Assembly (NCBI GenBank): GCA_963698565.1
Contig: CAVORH010000002.1
Span: forward strand, 1 to 64,000
Direction of reading: 5' to 3'
Length of the DNA: 64,000 nt
DNA from: Sva-07 sp963698565
GTDB lineage: Bacteria > Actinomycetota > Acidimicrobiia > Acidimicrobiales > Ilumatobacteraceae
A model generated the notes under the pieces. It was not told the origin of the DNA and made no database searches. It saw only the letters and a program-made list of their open reading frames with translations. Shown piece by piece: positions 34,677 to 45,596 of the stretch. The position numbers and the translations under genes are program-made. Positions within the stretch are counted from its first letter, which is position 1, and every line of letters starts with the position of its first letter.

Positions 34677-35667
34677 CCGGCACCGGTGGAGCGTCGACCG
34701 GCACCCGGCCGGTCCGGTGAGCCCGTCGCCGCGTGATCAGCCACACCGCGCCGACCACGAGCGTGGCGGTCGCCAGGAACGGCGCCGCCACCGCCATGGC
34801 GAGTGCGATCGTGAACAGGATGCCGACGAAGACGTCCCAGCCCGCTCGCCAGGCATCGCCGATGGAGTCGTCGCCGCCGTCGACGGCTCCGGCAGGTTCC
34901 GCCACCGGTGCGGCGTACTGGAGGGTGACCGTCAGGGTGGCGAGCTCGACCCGGTTCTCCAGGTTGCGTTGGCTCGCGAGGAGCTGTTCGAGCGTGATCG
35001 TGCGCTCGCTGATCACCCGCTCGATGTCGACGATGTCCTCGAACGCAGTCGCATCGCCGAGCAGCGCCTGGAAGCGTGCGATCACGTCGCGTTCGACGCT
35101 GATGCGGATCTCGAGGTCGACCAGTTGGTCGGTCACGTCGGAGGTGTCCTGGCTGCGACCGCTGAGGGTCCCGACCGTGGCGCCCAGGTCGTCGATCAGC
35201 GGTTCGAGGTCGGCGGGTGGGACCTTCACGACGAAGTACCCCGAACCCTCGACGCTGCCGTCCTCGCGCTCGTCGCCGATGTTCACGTCGGCGGTGTACA
35301 CGCGGGCGTTGTTCCGGGCGACCGAGTCGAGCGTGTCGTCGACGGCGCGTCGGATGTCCGGTGTGGACACGGTGACACCGGCGGTGGTCGCCAGCGCCCG
35401 ACCGGACACCTCGACGCCGGTGCGGTCCGGCGTGGCCGTGCCGGAGCCGCCCGCTGCGACCGTGCGGTCGATCGCCTCGGCCGAGTCGTTGGTGGCGAGT
35501 TCGCCGAGCCCGCCGGGTCGAGCGACGGTGAGCTCGCTGGCCGAATCGCCGGCGGACTCGACCGCCGTCGTCGCCGAGGCGTCGTCGTCGTTGCCGCATG
35601 CCGAGACCCCCAGCCCGACGAGAACCACGAGTGCCAATGATGCTGTAGCTGTGTTGTGTCTCCCCAT
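34636..35667 (-). CDS. DUF4349 lipoprotein
   Basis: A 343-residue protein: lipoprotein signal LALVVLVGLGVSACG, then a DUF4349 region (about 90-260) with a coiled helix (ERDVIARFQALLGDATAF, TLEQLLASQRNLENRVELATL), a C-terminal TM helix (VFVGILFTIALAMAVAAPFLAT) and a basic cytoplasmic tail. Family role unknown; probably envelope. ATG 35667. Confidence 0.85.
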   Translation of the reverse strand: MGRHNTATASLALVVLVGLGVSACGNDDDASATTAVESAGDSASELTVARPGGLGELATNDSAEAIDRTVAAGGSGTATPDRTGVEVSGRALATTAGVTVSTPDIRRAVDDTLDSVARNNARVYTADVNIGDEREDGSVEGSGYFVVKVPPADLEPLIDDLGATVGTLSGRSQDTSDVTDQLVDLEIRISVERDVIARFQALLGDATAFEDIVDIERVISERTITLEQLLASQRNLENRVELATLTVTLQYAAPVAEPAGAVDGGDDSIGDAWRAGWDVFVGILFTIALAMAVAAPFLATATLVVGAVWLITRRRAHRTGRVPVDAPPVPVSDESLAAPSRER

Positions 35668-35715
35668 GGAACTTCGACGCCGTCGCTGCCGCGGAAGTTC
35701 CAGCGGGCGACGAGT

Positions 35716-36621
35716 TCAGTCGGTGGCCGCGAACGGCGAGCCGGCGTTTCCGGAGGTCAGGTCGCCGAGGGTCAACGACTCGTAGGCGATCTCCGGGTTG
35801 GCGCGGACGGCCTCGTCGAGCTTGCGGGCGTCGTCGCCGACGAGGATGCGCCACCGGCCGGCCCGGACCCCGTCGAGGATCTCCGTGCTCGCCTCCGCGG
35901 CGGACATCGGTGCCTGGTCACGGAACATGTCCGACATCAACTGCACCATCTCGGCGGTCTCCATGTCGAGTTCCCGAGCGCCGTGGCGCATCGAGTTCTC
36001 GACGATCGAGGTGCCGATGTGTCCGGGCATCACCACCGACACCTTGACGTGGGGCGCGTTGACCCGCAGGTCGGTGATCAACGCCTCGCTGAACCCCTTC
36101 ACGGCGAACTTCGCAGCGGAGTACGCCGTGTGCGGGCGATCGGGACCGATGCTCGCCCAGAAGCCGTTGACGCTCGAGGTGTTGACGATGTGCCCCTCGT
36201 CGGAGGCGATCACCAACGGCAGGAACGTTCGCACCCCGAGATACACCCCGCCCCAGCAGACGTTGAACGTGCGCTCCCACACCTCTCGGGGATCGGCGAT
36301 CACCGAGCCGCCCCCGCCGATGCCGGCGTTGTTGAACAGCAGGTTGACGTGGTCGGTCTGGTGCTGGGTGACGACCGCATCGCGGAACCCGATCAGGGAC
36401 GCCTCGTCGGACACGTCGCACACGTGCGTGGTGACGACCGTGCCGTCCGGTGCATCAGCGAGCGCGAGCCTCCGGGTCTCCGACATCTCCTCGACCGACA
36501 GGTCGCACATGGCGACGTGGCAGCCCTCGGCGGCCAGTTGTCGGACGAGCTCTCGTCCCATTCCGCTCGCTCCGCCCGTGACGACCGCGACCTTGCCCGT
36601 GAAGCTCTCCATGGTCCGCAT
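35716..36621 (-). CDS. short-chain dehydrogenase/reductase
   Basis: A 301-residue SDR: cofactor motif VTGGASGMGREL, LFNNAGIGGG, catalytic Ser in NTSSVNGF and YSAAKFAVKGFSEAL (Tyr-xxx-Lys). The C-terminus is longer than a minimal SDR. NAD(P)-linked oxidoreductase of unknown substrate. ATG 36621; ATG 36612 (MESFTGKV) fits the family equally. Confidence 0.9.
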   Translation of the reverse strand: MRTMESFTGKVAVVTGGASGMGRELVRQLAAEGCHVAMCDLSVEEMSETRRLALADAPDGTVVTTHVCDVSDEASLIGFRDAVVTQHQTDHVNLLFNNAGIGGGGSVIADPREVWERTFNVCWGGVYLGVRTFLPLVIASDEGHIVNTSSVNGFWASIGPDRPHTAYSAAKFAVKGFSEALITDLRVNAPHVKVSVVMPGHIGTSIVENSMRHGARELDMETAEMVQLMSDMFRDQAPMSAAEASTEILDGVRAGRWRILVGDDARKLDEAVRANPEIAYESLTLGDLTSGNAGSPFAATD

Positions 36622-36659
36622 GCTCGCACAGCGCCCCGTCCGACTGCTTCACTGGGGCC

Positions 36660-37460
36660 GTGGCCTACGAGACCGACATCCTCGACGACTTCGCCGCCCA
36701 GCAGCGCGGACCGACCTACCCCGATGTCGTCGTCGAGATGGGGATGCTCGTCGAGGATCGCGCCAGCCGGTTCTGCGGCGACGTGGTCCGCTGGAGTGCC
36801 GAAGGCGTGACCCTGCAGGACCGCAACGACTACGTGCGTCACTTCACCTGGAAGCCGGGCGGTTTCCTGATCGAGGGCAGACCGGTCACGCTCGTGCGCC
36901 CCACCACCGCCAAGGTGGCGACGCAACGCATCACCGCCTCGGGCTCGGTCGCCGGTGACGGCCGGGCCCGCGTTGCGGCGGCGAGCCGGATCTGGGTGGA
37001 GGGCAAGCACGACGCCGAGCTCGTCGAACACGTCTGGGGCGATGATCTCCGCGAGCTCGGCATCGTCGTCGAGCCGTTGCACGGTGCCGATGATCTTGCG
37101 GCCGCTGTCGCCGACTTCGGCCCGTCAACGGATCGCCGGCTCGGCGTCCTCCTCGATCACCTGGTTCCCGGATCGAAGGAGACGCGGATCGCGCAGACGG
37201 TTCGAGATCCGAACGTGCTGATCACGGGTCACCCGTTCGTCGACGTGTGGGCGGGCATCCGCCCGAAGGTGCTCGGTCTCGAGGCGTGGCCCGACGTTCC
37301 TCGCAGCGACGTGCCGTGGAAGGAAGGACTGTGCGCGGCGCTCGGCGTGCCGTTCGACGGCTTCTGGCCGAAGTTGCGCAACCGCGTCAACACGTTCGCC
37401 GACCTGCGTCCCGAACTGGTCGGTGCCGTCGAGCAGCTGATCGACTTCGTCGCCGAGTGA
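36660..37460 (+). CDS. DUF3097 family protein
   Basis: A 266-residue protein of actinobacterial family DUF3097. Distinctive blocks: IWVEGKHDAELVEHVWGDDLR (a Toprim-like EGxxD motif) and LITGHPFVDVWAGIRP. The EGKHD motif hints at nuclease/primase-like chemistry, but this is not demonstrated. GTG 36660, 38 nt from the divergent SDR start. Confidence 0.85.
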   Translation: MAYETDILDDFAAQQRGPTYPDVVVEMGMLVEDRASRFCGDVVRWSAEGVTLQDRNDYVRHFTWKPGGFLIEGRPVTLVRPTTAKVATQRITASGSVAGDGRARVAAASRIWVEGKHDAELVEHVWGDDLRELGIVVEPLHGADDLAAAVADFGPSTDRRLGVLLDHLVPGSKETRIAQTVRDPNVLITGHPFVDVWAGIRPKVLGLEAWPDVPRSDVPWKEGLCAALGVPFDGFWPKLRNRVNTFADLRPELVGAVEQLIDFVAE

Positions 37461-37469
37461 TTCGACGTC

Positions 37470-37513
37470 TGCGTCGGATTTCCGGTGGGGTGGACCACCG
37501 AGAATCCGACGCA
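37470..37513. terminator. bidirectional hairpin between DUF3097 and the pyrophosphatase
   Basis: Arms tgcgtcggatt (37470-37480) and aatccgacgca (37503-37513), with an inner ccggtgg/ccacc stem, 9 nt past the DUF3097 stop and 13 nt past the hppA stop on the other strand. Likely serves both convergent genes. Confidence 0.7.
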
Positions 37514-37526
37514 AACCATGAAGAGA

Positions 37527-39638
<2,112 letters not shown>

Positions 39639-39859
39639 GGGCTTCTTGCCTCCTGAGGGCGATACGGCGATCGATCCGCTGTCGAGCGAATCGGACCATG
39701 ATGGTCGGCGGGGCAGGCTAGATCCCAACCGGCGCGATTGCGACCCTGCTCATCTGCTCGCCGACCGATGCGGTCGTTCCCGTCTGTGACCGACACGACA
39801 CGACTCGTCGTGCGGGAGGATTGGGCCCGCGCCATGCGACGAGGAGTAGCTTCTCTCGA

Positions 39860-40672
39860 ATGGCACAGACGTTGAACCGCGGACCGGTCTCCGGATCCGC
39901 CGTCAAGCCGCCGTCGAAGAAGAAGCCCTTCTTCGTCGACCTCTACTCCACGGCGGTGGGCAAGAAGTACGTGATGGCGATCACCGGGATCATCGGCATC
40001 CTGTTCGTGATCGGTCACATGGTCGGGAACCTCAAGGTGTACCTCGGCCCCGTGGTCGAGGGCAACGAGCGGATCTACGACGTCGACTACTACGGTGAGT
40101 TCCTTCGCGAGATCCTCGTGCCGATCCTGCCGCGGACGTACTTCCTCTGGGGCCTGCGCCTGTTGTTGATCGGCGCCCTCGTGCTCCACCTCCACGCTGC
40201 GTACTCGCTGACCGTGCTCAACCGCAAGGCCCGTCCGGTCAAGTACCAGACGTCGCGTGACTACCAGGTGGCGAACTTCGCCAGCCGCACGATGCGTTGG
40301 ACCGGCATCATCGTCGTGCTGTTCCTCGCCTTCCACCTCGCCGACCTGACGTGGGGTGTCACGAGCGACGAATGGGTGCGAGGCGCCGTCTACTTCAACA
40401 TCGATCAGTCACTGTCGAGGTTGCCGGTCGCCGTCTTCTACATCCTGGCGAACATCGCGCTCGGCATCCACCTGTTCCACGGCACGTGGTCACTGTTCCA
40501 GTCGATGGGGTGGAGCAGCCCGCGATTCAACCTCTGGCGTCGCTACCTGGCCACCGCAGTCGCGACCGTCGTGGTCCTCGGCAACGTGTCGATCCCGGTC
40601 GCCGTGCAGGCCGGGATCATCGAGTACGACCCGAACGCCGTCACCGTCAGCCTGGAGGAGGCAGCAGAATGA
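39860..40672 (+). CDS. sdhC: succinate dehydrogenase cytochrome b membrane anchor
   Basis: A 270-residue five-helix anchor of the single-subunit (B. subtilis-type) class. Heme-ligand histidines are in VIGHMVGNLKVY, LVLHLHAAYSL, LAFHLADLTW and LGIHLFHGTWSLFQ. This class usually carries two b hemes and works with menaquinone. ATG 39860 has TAGCTT 7 nt upstream (leaderless). ATGA overlap with sdhA. Confidence 0.9.
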   Translation: MAQTLNRGPVSGSAVKPPSKKKPFFVDLYSTAVGKKYVMAITGIIGILFVIGHMVGNLKVYLGPVVEGNERIYDVDYYGEFLREILVPILPRTYFLWGLRLLLIGALVLHLHAAYSLTVLNRKARPVKYQTSRDYQVANFASRTMRWTGIIVVLFLAFHLADLTWGVTSDEWVRGAVYFNIDQSLSRLPVAVFYILANIALGIHLFHGTWSLFQSMGWSSPRFNLWRRYLATAVATVVVLGNVSIPVAVQAGIIEYDPNAVTVSLEEAAE

Positions 40673-42591
40673 CCATCACCCTCGACTCCAAGATCCCCGA
40701 GGGCCCGTTGGCCGACAAGTGGCAGAACTACATCGCCAACCAGAAACTGGTCAACCCGGCCAACAAGCGCAAGTTCAAGATCATCGTCGTCGGGACCGGC
40801 CTGGCCGGGGCATCGGCGGCCGCGACCTTCGGTGAACTCGGCTACCAGGTCGAGGCGTTCACCTTCCACGACTCTCCCCGACGTGCCCACTCGATCGCTG
40901 CTCAGGGCGGCATCAACGCGGCGAAGAACTACCAGGGCGACGGCGACAGCATCCACCGTCTCTTCTACGACACGATCAAGGGCGGAGACTTCCGCGCCCG
41001 CGAGGCCAACGTCCATCGGCTCGCCGAGGTGTCGGTCGACATCATCGACCAGATGGTCGCCCAGGGCGTGCCGTTCGCCCGCGAGTACGGCGGCCTGCTC
41101 GACAACCGCAGCTTCGGCGGCGCCCAGGTCAGCCGCACGTTCTACGCCCGGGGCCAGACCGGTCAGCAGCTGCTGCTCGGCGCCTACCAACAGCTCGCCC
41201 GCCAGATCGGCCTCGGCAACGTCAAGTTGTGGAACCGCATGGAGATGGTCGACGTCGTCAACATCGACGGACGGTGCGCCGGCATCGTCACCCGCGACCT
41301 GATGACCGGTGAGTTCTCGTCGCACTCGGCGCACGCGGTCGTGCTCGCCACCGGCGGTTACGGCAACGTGTTCTACCTGTCGACCAACGCGATGGCGTGC
41401 AACGTCACCGGCGCCTGGCGCGCACATCGTCGCGGTGCGGCCTTCGCCAATCCCTGCTACACGCAGATCCACCCCACGTGCATCCCGCAGGCCGACGACT
41501 TCCAGTCGAAGCTGACGCTGATGTCCGAGTCGTTGCGCAACGACGGCCGCATCTGGGTCCCGAAGAACCCCGACGAGACCCGCACGGCCGATCAGATCCC
41601 CGAAGACGAGCGCGACTACTACCTCGAGCGCATCTACCCGAGCTTCGGCAACCTGGCCCCCCGCGACGTGTCGTCGCGTGCGGCGAAGCGCATGGTCGAT
41701 GCCGGCCAGGGCGTCGGCCCGCTGAAGAACGGTGTCTACCTCGACTTCGCCGAGGCGATCGGACGGCTCGGCGAGTCGACGATCCGTGAGCGGTACGGGA
41801 ACCTGTTCGACATGTACGAGCGGATCACCGGCGAGAACCCGTACCAGGTGCCGATGCGCATCTATCCCGCCAGCCACTACACGATGGGCGGTCTCTGGGT
41901 CGACTACGAGCTGCAGACCACCATCCCCGGCCTGTTCGCCGCCGGCGAAGCGAACTTCTCCGACCACGGCGCCAACCGCCTCGGGGCTTCCGCGCTGATG
42001 CAGGGCCTGTCCGACGGCTACTTCGTGCTGCCGTACACGATCGCTCCGTACCTCGCCGATCTGCTGAACAAGCCGGTGCCCGACACGAGCCACCCGGAGT
42101 TCGCCAAGATCCAGCAGGAAGCCACCGAGCGCTTCAAGCAGTACATGTCGATCGGCGGCACGAAGACACCGGACCACTTCCACCGCGAACTCGGCAAGAT
42201 CATCTGGGACTACTGCGGCATGGACCGCAATGCCACCGGTCTCGAGAAGGCGATCTCGGAGATCCCGGCGCTCCACGAGGAGTTCAAGAAGGACCTGAAG
42301 GTCACGGGATCGGACACCAACGTGAACCAGACGCTCGAGAAGGCAGGCCGCGTCGACGACTTCTTCGAGCTCGGGATGCTGATGTGCAAGGACGCGCTCA
42401 ACCGTGAGGAGAGCTGTGGCGGTCACTTCCGCTCGGAGCACCAGACCGACGACGGCGAGGCGGTTCGCAACGACGACGACTTCGCGTACGTCAGCGCCTG
42501 GGAGTGGAGCGGTGACATGACAAATCCGATCGAACACAAGGAACAACTCGAGTACGAAGTCGTCAAGTTCCAGACACGGAGTTACAAGTGA
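40669..42591 (+). CDS. sdhA: succinate dehydrogenase/fumarate reductase flavoprotein
   Basis: A 640-residue flavoprotein: FAD-binding IIVVGTGLAGASAAATFGELGY, covalent-FAD His in RRAHSIAAQGGINAAKNY, YTQIHPTCIP, RAAKRMVDAG and MGGLWVDYELQTTIPGLFAAGEANFSDHGANRL. Catalyses succinate to fumarate. ATG 40669 overlaps the sdhC stop (ATGA) and the gene end overlaps sdhB. Confidence 0.97.
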   Translation: MTITLDSKIPEGPLADKWQNYIANQKLVNPANKRKFKIIVVGTGLAGASAAATFGELGYQVEAFTFHDSPRRAHSIAAQGGINAAKNYQGDGDSIHRLFYDTIKGGDFRAREANVHRLAEVSVDIIDQMVAQGVPFAREYGGLLDNRSFGGAQVSRTFYARGQTGQQLLLGAYQQLARQIGLGNVKLWNRMEMVDVVNIDGRCAGIVTRDLMTGEFSSHSAHAVVLATGGYGNVFYLSTNAMACNVTGAWRAHRRGAAFANPCYTQIHPTCIPQADDFQSKLTLMSESLRNDGRIWVPKNPDETRTADQIPEDERDYYLERIYPSFGNLAPRDVSSRAAKRMVDAGQGVGPLKNGVYLDFAEAIGRLGESTIRERYGNLFDMYERITGENPYQVPMRIYPASHYTMGGLWVDYELQTTIPGLFAAGEANFSDHGANRLGASALMQGLSDGYFVLPYTIAPYLADLLNKPVPDTSHPEFAKIQQEATERFKQYMSIGGTKTPDHFHRELGKIIWDYCGMDRNATGLEKAISEIPALHEEFKKDLKVTGSDTNVNQTLEKAGRVDDFFELGMLMCKDALNREESCGGHFRSEHQTDDGEAVRNDDDFAYVSAWEWSGDMTNPIEHKEQLEYEVVKFQTRSYK

Positions 42592-43358
42592 GCACCCTCA
42601 CCAACCTCACCCTCAAGATCTGGCGCCAGGACGGGCCCAACGGGCAAGGCCGGTTCGAGAGCCATCAGATTCCCGAGATCAGCGACGAGGCCTCGTTCCT
42701 CGAGATGCTCGACATTCTCAACGAGCGGCTCATCGAGGAGGGCAAGGAAGCCATCGTCTTCGACCACGACTGCCGCGAGGGCATCTGCGGCACGTGCTCG
42801 TTGATGATCGACGGCCAGGCACACGGCCCGCAGAAGGGTGCGGCCACGTGCCAGCTCCACATGCGCACCTTCTCCAGCGGTGACGAGATCGTCGTCGAAC
42901 CGTGGCGCGCAGCCGCCTTCCCGGTGATCAAGGACCTGATGGTCGACCGTTCGCCGCTCGACCGGATCGTCGAAGCCGGCGGGTTCATCACCGCTCCGAC
43001 CGGCGGTGCTCCCGATGCCAACCTGATCCCGATCCCGAAGCCCGTGGCCGATGCCTCGATGGACGCTGCGGCGTGCATCGGGTGCGGCGCGTGTGTGGCG
43101 GCGTGCCCCAACGGGGCGGCGAGCCTGTTCACGTCGGCGAAGCTCGCTCACCTCAACCTGCTTCCACAGGGCCAGGCCGAGCGGTACAAGCGCGCCGAAG
43201 CGATGGTGACGAAGATGGACGAGTACTTCGGCTCGTGCACGAACCACGGCGAGTGCCAGGCGGCGTGCCCGAAGGAGATCTCGATCGACAACATCGCGAT
43301 CATGAACGTCGACTACCTCAAGTCGAAGTTCAAGAACCGCAAACTCCTCGACCGCTGA
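42588..43358 (+). CDS. sdhB: succinate dehydrogenase iron-sulfur subunit
   Basis: A 256-residue protein. [2Fe-2S] cysteines in DCREGICGTCSLMIDG with a fourth Cys in GAATCQLHM; [4Fe-4S] in CIGCGACVAACPNG; [3Fe-4S] involving SCTNHGECQAACPKE. Passes electrons from FAD to quinone at SdhC. GTG 42588 overlaps the sdhA stop (GTGA). Its stop lies at the edge of a family A palindrome. Confidence 0.97.
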   Translation: MSTLTNLTLKIWRQDGPNGQGRFESHQIPEISDEASFLEMLDILNERLIEEGKEAIVFDHDCREGICGTCSLMIDGQAHGPQKGAATCQLHMRTFSSGDEIVVEPWRAAAFPVIKDLMVDRSPLDRIVEAGGFITAPTGGAPDANLIPIPKPVADASMDAAACIGCGACVAACPNGAASLFTSAKLAHLNLLPQGQAERYKRAEAMVTKMDEYFGSCTNHGECQAACPKEISIDNIAIMNVDYLKSKFKNRKLLDR

Positions 43359-43391
43359 ATGAGACATGGGGTCAGACCCCATGTCTCATTC
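43357..43391. repeat. 35-nt palindrome, family A, carrying stop codons of both convergent genes
   Basis: Perfect 17-bp arms (gaatgagacatggggtc and complement) around a single a. The last two bases of the sdhB TGA and the whole TGA (43386-43388) of the opposite glycosidase gene lie in it. Near-identical to 61557-61593. Confidence 0.92.
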
Positions 43392-45512
43392 GGGGGTGAT
43401 GGTGCAGGCGTCGTGGTTGTGTGCCACGACATCGCCGGCGGTCATCGTCAGGTCGAGTCGCAGCATGCCGCTCGCCTCGGGAGCGTCGAAGCGGATGCGA
43501 CCGACCCCGACCACGTCGTCGGCGGGTACCGGGCCACCGAAACGCCAGCGTTGCTCGCCGCCGGACCACGTGGCCACGACGTCGACGACGGCGAAGTCGA
43601 TCGGCGTTCGGAGGTCGCTGACCACGTGCACGGCGAGGTCGATGCGCTCGCCGGGTTCGACCGGATCGGGAAGCGGATCGGAGACCACGATGACCGGGGC
43701 GCAGGCCGCTTGTACGGCGTCGCAGGCGATCTTCGGTGCCCGGTCGGCGTCGAGGATCGCCGAGGAGATCGCGGGCCACGGGTCGTTGAGACGCGAGAAG
43801 CAGAACCCGCCGGTGGGCCGGTACTTGAGGCGGCGGAGCGCCTCGATCTGCACCTTCAGGACATGTGCCTGATAGTGCTGCGTGACCGCCCGCCACTCGT
43901 CGTAGGAGTCGTAGTCGGTCGGCGGAAAGGCTCGCTCGAACACGTCTCGCTGGTAGCCGTACTCGTGGGCGAGACGGTCCCAGTCGAGGGCAGGCCAGTC
44001 GTGGAGCCGGAGTTGTTCGTCGATGAACGGCGCGGACGACGGCGGTGAGTCGGAGCCGAACTCACTGACGAACCGGACCATGCGCGGCACGCGGGAGGCG
44101 AACCTCGCCAGGTCCTCGGCTTCACCGTGGCGCCACCCGAACCAGAGATGGCTGTCGGTGCCGTCGAGCTGCGGAAGATGCGGCAAGACTCCGGAGTGGG
44201 CGGTGACATGGCGGGTGGTGTCGGCCTTCTCGAACGCCCGCTTCACCCACCGGTCGAGCACGGTCCGGTTCCAGGTGGGCAGCTGCTGTGCGGCGACCGA
44301 CCGGAGCTGCGCTCGCCGGCCGGGAGCGCGTACGGCCACATCGGTGGCGCCGGGATCGTTGTGGGCGTTCCACAGCGCGATCGACGGGTGGTGGCCGAGC
44401 GAGTCGACGGCGGCCCGGGCCTGGCTCACCGCCTGGGTCCGTACCGACCGGGCGTGGCCCCACTGCAGCGGGAAGTCCTGGAGGAGCAGCAGGCCGAGCT
44501 CGTCGGCGGTCGAGTAGACGGAGCGATCGGCGATGTGGCCGTGGATCCGCAGGGCATCGAGACCGAGATCGACGGCGGCGAGCAGGTCGCTGCGAACCCG
44601 CTCGGGTGTGGCGTCCGCCGGGAGCGCCTCGGTGGGGAGGTAGTTGGCGCCCTTGATGAACAGCCGCTCGCCGTTGACCGTGCACTGCCAGTTGTCCCAC
44701 TGCACCTGGCGCAATCCGGTGCGTCGGCGTCGGCGATCGCTCACCTCGCCGTCGACGATCACCTCGACCTCGACCTCGACGAGGGGTTGGTCGCCCAGCG
44801 AGCGGGGCCACCAGAGCGCGGGATCGATGATGTCGATGTTCCACTCGAGTTCGTTGTTCCCGGATGCCACCACCGCCTGACGTTCGTCGCTGACCTCGCC
44901 GTCGATCGTCGTGCGAATCGTCGCCGACGACTCGCGGTCGGTGTCGAGCCGAGCGGCGATGCGGAGGTGCGCTCGCCGGTCGTCGGCGTCGCGACACAGC
45001 ACCCGGAGCCGGTCGATGCGCACCGCGCCGGTGTCGTACATCCGGACCGGGCGCCACAGCCCGCCCGGGTTGTGCGCGGCGTTCACGCCCGCGGGCGGCT
45101 GGAACACGCCCGTGATGTTCCGCCGTCCCTGGGCGGTGGCCTGCGGGCTGCAGGTGACCTCGACGGCCAGCACGTGGTCGTCGGCGAACCGCGACAGGGT
45201 CGTGACGTCGAACGAGTGCGGGAAGAAGTAGCCCTCCGGGTCGCCCAGGTAGGCGCCGTCGAGCCACACGTCGGCCTGATAGAAGATGCCGTCGAGGGTG
45301 ATCCAGCGGCGGCGGCCCTCCGCCGGCGGCGCCGCCCGGAACGAGTGGCGGTACATCAAGGGCCCGTCGCTCGATGCGAACTTCGGTGTGTTGCGCCAGT
45401 GCCCGGGAACTTCGACCCGCTCCCACGCGCTGTCGTCGGTGTCGAGGCCGATGCCGCTCCGGCGGACGTCGTCGTCGGCAACGGCTGCCAGCCAGATGCC
45501 GTCGAGGTCCAT
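43386..45512 (-). CDS. glycoside hydrolase family 2-like protein (beta-mannosidase type)
   Basis: A 708-residue protein with sugar-binding (about 30-170), immunoglobulin-like (about 180-280) and TIM-barrel (about 285-590) domains, then a beta-sandwich tail. Family markers: GVFQPPAGVNAAHNPGGLWRP, FIKGANYLPTEALP, LRIHGHIADRSVY, ALWNAHNDP, RFVSEFGSDSPP with nucleophile-position Glu. The acid/base site normally reads W-N-G-N-N-E; here it is WNAHND, so Glu is replaced by Asp and activity may be altered. Start ATG 45512 (MDLDGIWLAAV). Confidence 0.85.
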   Translation of the reverse strand: MDLDGIWLAAVADDDVRRSGIGLDTDDSAWERVEVPGHWRNTPKFASSDGPLMYRHSFRAAPPAEGRRRWITLDGIFYQADVWLDGAYLGDPEGYFFPHSFDVTTLSRFADDHVLAVEVTCSPQATAQGRRNITGVFQPPAGVNAAHNPGGLWRPVRMYDTGAVRIDRLRVLCRDADDRRAHLRIAARLDTDRESSATIRTTIDGEVSDERQAVVASGNNELEWNIDIIDPALWWPRSLGDQPLVEVEVEVIVDGEVSDRRRRRTGLRQVQWDNWQCTVNGERLFIKGANYLPTEALPADATPERVRSDLLAAVDLGLDALRIHGHIADRSVYSTADELGLLLLQDFPLQWGHARSVRTQAVSQARAAVDSLGHHPSIALWNAHNDPGATDVAVRAPGRRAQLRSVAAQQLPTWNRTVLDRWVKRAFEKADTTRHVTAHSGVLPHLPQLDGTDSHLWFGWRHGEAEDLARFASRVPRMVRFVSEFGSDSPPSSAPFIDEQLRLHDWPALDWDRLAHEYGYQRDVFERAFPPTDYDSYDEWRAVTQHYQAHVLKVQIEALRRLKYRPTGGFCFSRLNDPWPAISSAILDADRAPKIACDAVQAACAPVIVVSDPLPDPVEPGERIDLAVHVVSDLRTPIDFAVVDVVATWSGGEQRWRFGGPVPADDVVGVGRIRFDAPEASGMLRLDLTMTAGDVVAHNHDACTITPE

Positions 45513-45596
45513 CGTCGGGATCGTACCCACTTGCGGTCGCCTGGCCAGAGGAGGCTCCGCGGGGCGCTCCCGCAACGAGGACGCTAGGTTCGGCCC

